Source: Phytopseudomonas flavescens (GTDB lineage Bacteria; Pseudomonadota; Gammaproteobacteria; Pseudomonadales; Pseudomonadaceae). From it: DNA of 64,000 nt. This document shows, piece by piece, positions 8,479 to 15,972 of this stretch. The notes under the pieces are model-generated. The model saw nothing but the letters and a program-made list of their open reading frames with translations, made no database searches and was not told where the DNA came from. The stretch spans positions 62,001-126,000 of the forward strand of contig NZ_FNDG01000006.1 in NCBI RefSeq assembly GCF_900100535.1, written 5' to 3'. Both the position numbers and the translations under genes were made by a program. Positions within the stretch are counted from its first letter, which is position 1; the number at the start of each line of letters is the position of its first letter.

Positions 8479-11261
8479 GAGCCGACGTCCTGCGCGGGCA
8501 GCATCAGCAGGCGGACTTCGTTACTCGCTGGAAATACCTGGCGAGCCAGGCGCTTCAGGGCTTTGGGCTCGAGGGCTGCCGGCAATTGGTGCTGCTCGCT
8601 GAGGTAACGCGGGTCGTGCCAGGCGCGCTCGCTGAGAATCAGGCGATTGAACTGGATGGCTGGATCTTTTACCCGCAGCGCTTCCTGGCGGGTCAGTTCG
8701 CGGCGCAGGGCTGCCACACGCTTCTCGTCGATGCTGTCGGGCAAGGCGGACAGGGTCTGGCGCGCCAGTTGCCAGAGTTCGTCGGCGCGTTGCGGGTCAC
8801 TGCTGAAGCGCAGCTCGCTGTCGATGCGCTGGTGTTCGGGGCTCAGTTCGCTGTCGAACTTCAGGCTGTAGATACCGGCAGCCTCGCCGCGCAGGCGCTG
8901 TTTCAGCAGGTCATTGGCGATCTCGCGCAGCGCCGCGACCCGGGCGGCATCCGCCGGGCTCCACGGATGGGGCTGGAAGCTGCCCGCATACAGGCTGGCG
9001 CGTGGCTCCCGAGCGATGGCCAGGCTGGCCTGGCGCTGACCGGGTTGGCGTGGCTTGGCCGTACTGATCAGCGGCTCGCCACGGGGGATGCCCGCCAGGT
9101 GGCGATTGACCAGCACTTCCAGTTCGCGCTCGGGCAGATCGGCCATCAAGTAATAGGTCACTGGCGCAGCAGCCTGGCGGCGCCATTGAGCCTCCAACGT
9201 GGAGCGCTCGAGGGCGTCGAGTTCCTGGGCGTTGGGTTCCTGCCAGTCATCCTGGCCCTGCTTGACGCTTCGCCAGGTCGCCTCCTGCTCGCTGCGCACG
9301 TTGTCACGTCGGCGCAGCAGGCTGTCGCGCAGCTCGCTGATGCTCTCGCGGTAGGCCGCTTCATCCAGGTCACGGCGGGTCTGTCGAGCCTGGTAGAGCG
9401 CCAGCAGGCTGCCCAGCTTGTCGACCGCAGCGCTGCCTTGCGCCTCCAGACGTTGCGGCCCCTGCGTGAAGGACAGTTGCACGGTTTCGCGTTGTTTCCA
9501 GGCCTTGAGCTGCTCATCGGTCCAGCCTGGCGGGGGCATCTGCAGGGCCAGTTGATTGGCGATTTGCGCGCGCCAGGACTGCGCGCCCTGGTACAGGAAG
9601 CCGGCGCTGGAATCGACGCGCAACTGCGCCTTGCCATCCGCGCCCCTGGCACGCAGCCACACCAGGCGGTCGCCATTGCTCAACTGCCACTGCTCGACCT
9701 TCTCGCGGGCGAAGCGGCGGCGCGTTTCGATACTGCCCGTCGGCGTGCCGCCGTGCAGGTCGGGGATGCTGACTTCTTGTTGGACGGCAGGGGGCGCAGG
9801 GGCTTCCAGGTGCATAGCGGCCAGGTGCTGCACCTGCTGCTCGACGCGTTCGGCATCGGGCAGTTTCAGCTGCACTCCACCGGGCGCGCTGAGTTGCAGG
9901 ACCCGATCCGGGCTGTCGAGCCACCCGACGATGCGTTGCTGCAGTTCGCGCTTGTCGATGCGGTCCAGATTGATCCGGGTATTGCGCGCGATGGCCTCGG
10001 GCTCCTGCAGCACGCGCTCGCCCAGGGTGGCGTCGTTGAGCTGCCGCACCCAGGCGTCGAAATCCCGCGGCGTCGGCTTCGCCAGCATGCGCTCGGCGAT
10101 CTGCCGCACCTCGCCCTTCGCGGCGGCCACGTCCTCGTCGTGCAAGCCGTGCTGGCGCAACCGTTGCAGCTCGCGCAACAGGGTCTGCAGCGCCTGCTCG
10201 TGGTGCTGGCCTTTGACGCTGGCGGCTACCGCCAATACACCGGTACGCCGGCCAATCTGGGTCTTCACCGCGGTCAGGCTGCCGATTCCCTCTTCCAGCG
10301 GTTGGCGGCGCAGGTACCGCGACAGTGCGCTGAGTGCCAGGCGATCCAGCAAGCGATCACGTCCCCCCGCGAGTGTCTGTTCGCGGATGTCCAATTTCCG
10401 GAAACGCATCAGCAGAGCGACCTGGTTGCTGCCGCTCTGGCTGTCCTGCACGCGGAACACCTTCAGCCTGGTGTCCAGCGGCAGCTCGAGGTGCTCGCGC
10501 GAGGGGCGTTCGCCTCGTTGCGCCTGGCCGAAATGGCGTTCGATCTGCTCGGCCATGTGCTTGGGATCGAAGTCGCCGACCAGGTTCAGCACCATGTTGC
10601 TCGGCCGGTACCAGCGCTGCTGGAAGGCTTGCAGGGCGTCCAGACGGGCCGCTTCGATGGCCTGCCGATTACCGATGGTGCGATGGCCGGGATAACGGGA
10701 GCCGGTACGCTGCGCGGCGGTGCGCTTGGCATTCATGCGTTGTGCGACGCCGAGCCCGCCGCGCCATTCCTCGATGACGATGGGCCGTTCGCGCTGCAGG
10801 TCGTCCGCGGTGAAATCGCCGGCGAAGGCCAGGGTCGCCAAGGCCTCCAGCGCCAGTTCGGCGCTGGCCGTGCCGTCGGGCGGGCTGAGCAGGTATTGAG
10901 TGCGCTCGTAGTGGGTCACCGCATTGAAGTGCCGGCCCTGTTGCCAACCGGCCTGCTGCAGGCGCTGGCGCACGTCCGGCGTGGCATCGCCATGGCTGTA
11001 GAACGCCAGGTGTTCGAGCAGGTGGGCGACGCCGACCTGGTCGTCGGCCTCGTCCACCGAGCCGGCGTGCACCGTCAGGCGCAGGTCGAGGCGGCCCTTC
11101 TGGGTGTCGATGGGGATCAGGTTGTAGCGCAGGCCATTGGGCAGCTCGCCACGGCTGACGATCGGGTGCCAGCGCAGGGGCGCGTCATCGGCGGGCGTGT
11201 GGGCACAGGCACCGAGCAGCAGCGCTGCCAATGCCACGAAGAAGAGGTTCAGGGTATGCAT
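8475..11261 (-). CDS. Lipoprotein M16 (pitrilysin/insulinase) metalloprotease, PqqL/FusC-like
   Basis: A 928-residue predicted periplasmic or membrane-anchored protease. The signal peptide ends in a lipobox LLGAC (Cys19). The first M16 domain has the inverted zinc motif His80-x-x-Glu83-His84 in GVAHLLEHLAFYSHG and a downstream acidic segment (ERPIVIEEWRGG) for the third ligand. A second, inactive M16 repeat fills the C-terminal half, the clamshell architecture of pitrilysin, PqqL and FusC. FusC cleaves imported plant ferredoxin and PqqL works with YddB in iron-limited E. coli. It lies 11 bases after the receptor and overlaps the ABC transporter gene, which fits cleavage of a protein brought in by the receptor. 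The substrate is not known from sequence. Confidence 0.88.
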   Translation of the reverse strand: MHTLNLFFVALAALLLGACAHTPADDAPLRWHPIVSRGELPNGLRYNLIPIDTQKGRLDLRLTVHAGSVDEADDQVGVAHLLEHLAFYSHGDATPDVRQRLQQAGWQQGRHFNAVTHYERTQYLLSPPDGTASAELALEALATLAFAGDFTADDLQRERPIVIEEWRGGLGVAQRMNAKRTAAQRTGSRYPGHRTIGNRQAIEAARLDALQAFQQRWYRPSNMVLNLVGDFDPKHMAEQIERHFGQAQRGERPSREHLELPLDTRLKVFRVQDSQSGSNQVALLMRFRKLDIREQTLAGGRDRLLDRLALSALSRYLRRQPLEEGIGSLTAVKTQIGRRTGVLAVAASVKGQHHEQALQTLLRELQRLRQHGLHDEDVAAAKGEVRQIAERMLAKPTPRDFDAWVRQLNDATLGERVLQEPEAIARNTRINLDRIDKRELQQRIVGWLDSPDRVLQLSAPGGVQLKLPDAERVEQQVQHLAAMHLEAPAPPAVQQEVSIPDLHGGTPTGSIETRRRFAREKVEQWQLSNGDRLVWLRARGADGKAQLRVDSSAGFLYQGAQSWRAQIANQLALQMPPPGWTDEQLKAWKQRETVQLSFTQGPQRLEAQGSAAVDKLGSLLALYQARQTRRDLDEAAYRESISELRDSLLRRRDNVRSEQEATWRSVKQGQDDWQEPNAQELDALERSTLEAQWRRQAAAPVTYYLMADLPERELEVLVNRHLAGIPRGEPLISTAKPRQPGQRQASLAIAREPRASLYAGSFQPHPWSPADAARVAALREIANDLLKQRLRGEAAGIYSLKFDSELSPEHQRIDSELRFSSDPQRADELWQLARQTLSALPDSIDEKRVAALRRELTRQEALRVKDPAIQFNRLILSERAWHDPRYLSEQHQLPAALEPKALKRLARQVFPASNEVRLLMLPAQDVGS

Positions 11262-11272
11262 GGGGCGCGCTC

Positions 11273-14165
11273 TTAGAATTGGTAGCCGACTTCGAGCCAG
11301 TACTGGCGACCGGTTTCGTAGCTCAGGCTGCCGCTGGTGCTACCGATGATCTCGTTGACGTGGTTGGTCAGGTTGGTCACGTCCACCGCCATGTATAGGG
11401 CCTGTTCGCCCTGCAGGGGGATGTCCAGCTTGACCCGGGTATCCCAGGTGACGGCGGCTTTCGCCTCGCCGACCAGGTAGTGCTCGTAGCTGGTGTCGTC
11501 GAGGGTGATGGTGCCGTCGCGGTAGATCTGCTCGTACGCGCCGCGGTAGCGCAAGAAGTTGCTCCAGGTCAGGTTCAGCGCCGGGACGCTGGTGATGGTG
11601 TTGAGGCGTGCCGTCCACGGGCGGTTGAAGTTGTTCGCCGGCAGCTGGCTGTAGGGCACCAGCTTGCCATCGAAGTACACGTCATCGTCCTCCAGCCTGC
11701 CGGAGGTGAAGATGCTGTCGTAGTCGTCGTAGAAATTGCTCTTGGTCTGGCTCCAGTCGAAGGCGGCCTGCAGGCTGGTGACGGTGCCGGCCAGGCGCAG
11801 GTTCTGCAGCGGCGTGATGGTCAGGGTGACGGTCTCGTTCTCGCTGCGGGCGGCATTGGTGTAGGTGTAATAGTTGGCGATGGTGGTGGCGCCGTCGCCG
11901 TCCGGCAGGTCCAGGTCACGCGAGCGGGCCCGTACGATCTGGTCGCGGCCGTCGCGGTGCACGTACTTGAGGTCGACGCGCATGCCGAGCATCTGCTGGG
12001 ACAGCCCGAGCATCCACTCGTCGTCATAGGGAATGTCCAGCTTGCGGAAGCTGCTCTCGTCCACGCCGTAATTGACCAGGGTGCCGAAGTCGGGAATGGC
12101 GTTGGCGCTGCTGGCGGCCCGGGAAGCCCGCCACCAGAGTGACTGGCGGCCGTCGGCCAGGCGGTACTTGAACAGGTTGCGGCCGTAGTAGCGGTTGGCG
12201 CCGGCGCTGAACAGGGTGCGCCCGTCGCCCAGCACGTCGTAGCTGGCGGCAAAGCGTGGCGCCAGGGTTTTCTTCTCCATGTAGTCGTCGCCGTCCAGGC
12301 GCAGGCCGGGGCGCAGGTTGAGCTTGCCGATCTGGATGTCGTCCTGCAGGAACAGCGCGTAGGCGGTCTGGTCCAGCTCGATCTCGCCGGCCTTGACGTA
12401 GCTGAGCATGCCGAAGTACTGGCGCTGAGCGACGCCGGCGGCATTGACACTGATCGAGCAGTAGTCGTCGTCGAGCAGGCCGCTGGCGGTCACGCAGGTG
12501 CTGCTGCCGGTGGCGTTGGAAAGCCTCAGCGCGCTGGTGCCCCAGGAATCCTCGGTGACTTCGTAGCGGGCCTCCTGGCGGCTCAGCTCCAGGCCGCTGC
12601 TCAGGCTGTGGGTGGCGCCGAGAAAATCCAGTGGCTGCAGCGCGGCCTTGAACGCGTACTCGAAGCCACGTTGCTCCTGTTCCAGGTCGCCCATGCCACC
12701 TTCGACGCTGGTGGCGCTGGTGCCACGCGCCGGATTGCCCCAGTTCTTCTCCTGCGACCAGCGCCACTGCTTCTTCACGTTGCTGTCGGCGTCGCGCGAG
12801 CTTTGCACCTGCTTCCAGGACAACTTGTGGGTCTGGGTGACTTGGTCGCCCTTCCAGGTGGGCCTGCAGTGCGGCGCTCTGGCCGCCGGACTCGATGGTG
12901 AAGCCCGAATTGCGCTCGTTGGCCTTGAAGTACTCCGCTTCCGCCGGGGCGTCGATCAGGGTGAAGGTCAGGTCCAGGCGCTCGTTGGGCGTCCAGAAGC
13001 CCTTGAGCATGTAGTTGTCGCTTTCCCGGGTCTGGTCACGCTTGACCTTGTCGCCCTGGCTCTGGAAACCGTCGGTGTAGGTGTACAGGGGGATCTCCGA
13101 GGTCTTGCGCACCACGTTGCCGATCAGCCCGAAGTTTTCCGTGAGCATGCCCTCGAGCATCAGCCGGGTGGTCAGCTTCTTGAATTCCGGCTGGTTGGTG
13201 TAGTCGCTGGACAGCTCGAATTCTTCCTCGCTGACGTCGTCGTCACTGAGGTGGTACTCGGTCCATTCGGAGCGGGTCATGCTGGCCGAGACCTTGCCGT
13301 GCAGGCCTTCGCGCGGGCGTCGGGTGATGGCGTCGATCACGCCGCCGTTGAAGCGCCCGTATTCGGCCGGCACGTTACTGTCGTAGACGCGTACTTCTTC
13401 GAGCAGGTCGGCATCGATGGCGATGCCGAAGGCATTGCTGGGAACGTCGTAGACACCATTGACGTCCATGCGGCTGGCGCTGCTGGCGGCGGGATTCAGA
13501 TCGTTGTTGATGCTGATGCCATCGACCATGAAATTGTTCTGGTAGAACCTGGCACCGTTGATGCTGATGTCTGCAGGGCTGATCTCGCCCGGGGTCTTCG
13601 AGCTTTGCTGGGTGGTGTCGAAACGCACACTGGGGTGCATCCTGAGCAATGTCGTGAGGTCGCCATTGGCGCCGGCGAAGCTCTCGATGGCGCGTCGGTC
13701 GATGATCTCTTCGCCCTGGTAGAGGCTTTGCGATTGCCCGAGTACCACGGTATTGCCCAGCTCGATGGCGTTCTGTTGGCTGGCCAGTTGGTGCAGGGTG
13801 AGTACCTGTTGCTGATAATCCCAGCCGACATGGCTGCCATCGAGCAATCTGTCGAGCGCCTGCTCGCTGCTCATCTGGCCACGCACCTGGTGGCCGCGCA
13901 GGTGGGCGATCAGGCTCGGATCGACGCTGACCTGCAGGCCGCTCTGCTGGGCGAAGGCGATCAGGGCATCGGCCAGGGGCTGGGCGTCGATGGCGAAACG
14001 GTGTTGAAGCTGCAGCAGAGCGCCGGCAGGTTCAGGGCTTTGCTCGGCACGCAGGCCCGTCATGGGCAGGGCCGCGCACAGGCCCAGTAGCCCCAGGCTG
14101 ATGGACGTAGCCAGTTTGCGGGTGCCGGTAGATGGCTGTCTGAGCCGTTGCGCGTGCTTTTTCAT
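11273..14165 (-). pseudogene. TonB-dependent receptor with STN domain, YddB/FusA-like, one frameshift
   Basis: Read from ATG at 14165, the first frame encodes a signal peptide, an STN (secretin/TonB short N-terminal) signalling domain at about 50-125 (FAIDAQPLADALIAFAQQSG), a plug with INGARFYQNNFMVDGI and EYGRFNGGVIDAI, and the start of the barrel. Near 12857-12860 the barrel jumps to another frame (WKGDQVTQTHKLSWKQ), which continues to 11273 and ends in the aromatic RQYWLEVGYQF of outer-membrane barrels. The span is 964 codons plus one base, so a single extra base accounts for it; without it the protein would be 963 residues. Plug and barrel motifs (PRF..SYD, AGANRYYG, YDDEWMLGL) resemble E. 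coli YddB and FusA-type ferredoxin receptors. Either a natural inactivating mutation or a sequencing error is possible. Confidence 0.85.
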
Positions 14166-14207
14166 GGTTTGCCCCGGGCCGGCCGAATGGCCTGATTGAA
14201 AGCTAAT

Positions 14208-14227
14208 GCGAATCCGTATTGATTCGC
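14208..14227. promoter_or_regulatory. dyad GCGAATC-N6-GATTCGC upstream of the TonB receptor
   Basis: Perfect 7-bp inverted repeat with a 6-base spacer, 43-62 bases upstream of the receptor start. It is a candidate operator or ECF-promoter-associated element. It is only weakly similar to a Fur box (AATGCGAAT half). Confidence 0.35.
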
Positions 14228-14317
14228 GTTCGGGGCAATGACGCGGTGGCGCGATGAATTTTCAGCGATTCATGGATTATTTTTACTGTGCGATAAAAAG
14301 CCGGCCTGTGAACGCGT

Positions 14318-15280
14318 TCAAGGTTCGCGCGTGACGACTCTCAACCAGGGCGTCCAGGTGCTGACCTTGCCTCGATAAGGCTTGACCAGTGCGCGCAGCG
14401 CGGTGTCAGGGTCGGCCAGTGCGTAGACGCCCGTGACGCGTTGATCCCCCAGAGCGCTGTCGCGCAGCACGACGTTGCCGCGCAGGTACGGGCCGAGCTC
14501 TTCCAGTACGTCGGCAATCCTCGCATCACGCACCACCAACTGGCCGTTTTGCCAGGCGGCTATCTGGCTGACAGGTAACCGGTCGCGGGTCGCGGCGTGG
14601 GTGTCGGTGTGCCAGCGCAAGCGCTCGCCAGCACCCAAGGCGGCAGCCAGGACGGTGCGGTCATGCGCCACGCGAACCGAGCCGTGCTGTACCGCCACGG
14701 CGAGGCCGCTGCGGCGGATTGCCACGTTGAAGGCCGTACCGGTGACGGTGATCTGCAGGTTCTCGGCATTCACGCTGAAAGGGCGCGTGTTGTCCGGGGT
14801 CACCTCGAAAAAGGCCTGGCCAGCCAGCAGGCGCACGTCACGGCGGTCATTGTGGTAGCTGACGGTAATGGCCGATTCGCTGTCCAGGTACACGTGGCTG
14901 CCATCTGCCAGCTCGACCGTACGTTGCTGGCCGAGGCCGGTGCGGTAGTCGCTCTGGTAGGCGAGGTAGCCATGGGGAACGATGAATGCCATCAGGCAGG
15001 CGGCCATGGCGCCCGCCAGCAGAGCCGGCCACCTGCGCCGACGTGGTCGCACGGCGACTGCCGGCGCTGGCTGATGGCGGGGCGGCGCGGCCATCTCCGC
15101 GCTCGCCGCTTGGGCCATGGCGGTGAGCCGCCAGACCCGCTCCGCCTTGCGGTACGCCACGGCGTGGCTGTCATCGACCGACAACCAGGCCGCCAGCGCG
15201 CGGCGCAGCTCGGTATCCTCCGGGCTTTGCTGGACGCGCAGCAGCCAGTCCAGGGCGGTGTGTCTGAGATTGCCGGTCAT
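14318..15280 (-). CDS. FecR-like anti-sigma/sigma regulator
   Basis: A 320-residue single-pass inner-membrane protein. The cytoplasmic N-terminus (DUF4880, ALDWLLRVQQSPED ... WLSVDDSHAVAYRKAERVW) would bind the ECF sigma factor. One membrane helix follows a Arg-rich stretch (LLAGAMAACLMAFIVP). The periplasmic FecR domain has the hallmark GQQRTVELADGSHVYLDSES, and a C-terminal STN-like region (YALADPDTALRALVKPYR) would contact the receptor's STN domain. The start at ATG 15280 matches the family; an in-frame GTG at 15322 is possible. It sits between the sigma factor and receptor genes, all on one strand, the classic fecI-fecR-fecA order. Confidence 0.88.
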   Translation of the reverse strand: MTGNLRHTALDWLLRVQQSPEDTELRRALAAWLSVDDSHAVAYRKAERVWRLTAMAQAASAEMAAPPRHQPAPAVAVRPRRRRWPALLAGAMAACLMAFIVPHGYLAYQSDYRTGLGQQRTVELADGSHVYLDSESAITVSYHNDRRDVRLLAGQAFFEVTPDNTRPFSVNAENLQITVTGTAFNVAIRRSGLAVAVQHGSVRVAHDRTVLAAALGAGERLRWHTDTHAATRDRLPVSQIAAWQNGQLVVRDARIADVLEELGPYLRGNVVLRDSALGDQRVTGVYALADPDTALRALVKPYRGKVSTWTPWLRVVTREP

Positions 15281-15370
15281 GGGCGGATCGCGGTCAGGTG
15301 AAAAGGTGGCAGATGTTCGCACAGTCGAATGTCACGAGCAAAGCCGGGCGTGGCCACGCCTGCGGATAAA

Positions 15371-15883
15371 TCATCCATTGGCCTGCTCCAGTCGGTCCGC
15401 GCAATGGCATAGCGCCTGGTGAACCAGTTGATGGGCCAGGCCGACGGAGATGCCGAGCGCCACCGCGACCTGCTGCAGGGTATGACCTTCCAGGCGGTGC
15501 ATCTCGAATGCCCGACGCACGCGCTCCGGCAGCTCTGCCAGGGCGGCATTGACGATGCGCAGTTCAGTGATGCTGCTGGCCTGCTGCTCGGGGCCGGGGC
15601 TGTCATCGGAAAGCGTGTCGAGCAGTTGTCCACTGTCCGGCTGGCGACGTTCGGTGGCGATGCGTCGGCCAAGGTCGAAAGCCAGGTTGCGCACGATGCG
15701 ATACAGATAGCCGACGGGTTGGTCGATCACCGCCTCGGCACTGGCACGACTGTTGAAACGCAGCCAAGCCTCCTGCACCACGTCTTCGGCCTGGGCACGG
15801 CAACTGACGAGCGATGCGGCGTAGTCCACCAGGGCATTGCGATGGGTGAGGTAGAGATCGAGTTTGTGGCTGGGTGGAGACAC
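15371..15883 (-). CDS. ECF sigma factor, FecI-like
   Basis: A 170-residue sigma-70 family protein with only regions 2 and 4. Region 2 includes DYAASLVSCRAQAEDVVQEAWLRF and region 4 the helix-turn-helix GHTLQQVAVALGISVGLAHQLVHQAL. The start is GTG at 15883, because no better in-frame ATG is present. It is the first gene of the accessory cell-surface-signalling locus, about 90 bases upstream of the FecR-like gene. A Fur-box-like sequence lies 64-86 bases upstream, suggesting iron repression of the sigma gene, as known for fecI, pvdS and similar systems. Its target is probably the promoter of the adjacent receptor operon. Confidence 0.88.
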   Translation of the reverse strand: MSPPSHKLDLYLTHRNALVDYAASLVSCRAQAEDVVQEAWLRFNSRASAEAVIDQPVGYLYRIVRNLAFDLGRRIATERRQPDSGQLLDTLSDDSPGPEQQASSITELRIVNAALAELPERVRRAFEMHRLEGHTLQQVAVALGISVGLAHQLVHQALCHCADRLEQANG

Positions 15884-15946
15884 GATGATGACTGCCAGAG
15901 GCCGTGCACAGCGGGCGTGCTACAGCGAGTGCGCATGTTATCTCAT

Positions 15947-15969
15947 GTTGAGAATTGTTATCAATAATC
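15947..15969 (-). promoter_or_regulatory. Fur-box-like operator upstream of the ECF sigma gene
   Basis: On the minus strand the site reads ATTGATAACAATTCTCAAC, close to the GATAAT-based Fur consensus and typical of iron-starvation sigma promoters. It lies between the cyaA stop and the sigma start and is the only AT-rich stretch in the gap. Confidence 0.6.
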
Positions 15970-15972
15970 CCT

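Noticed and set aside
8586..11276. Long plus-strand open frame (896 residues) opposite the M16 gene
   Set aside because: It is an antisense shadow of a GC-rich gene; no recognisable domain and composition typical of antisense frames.
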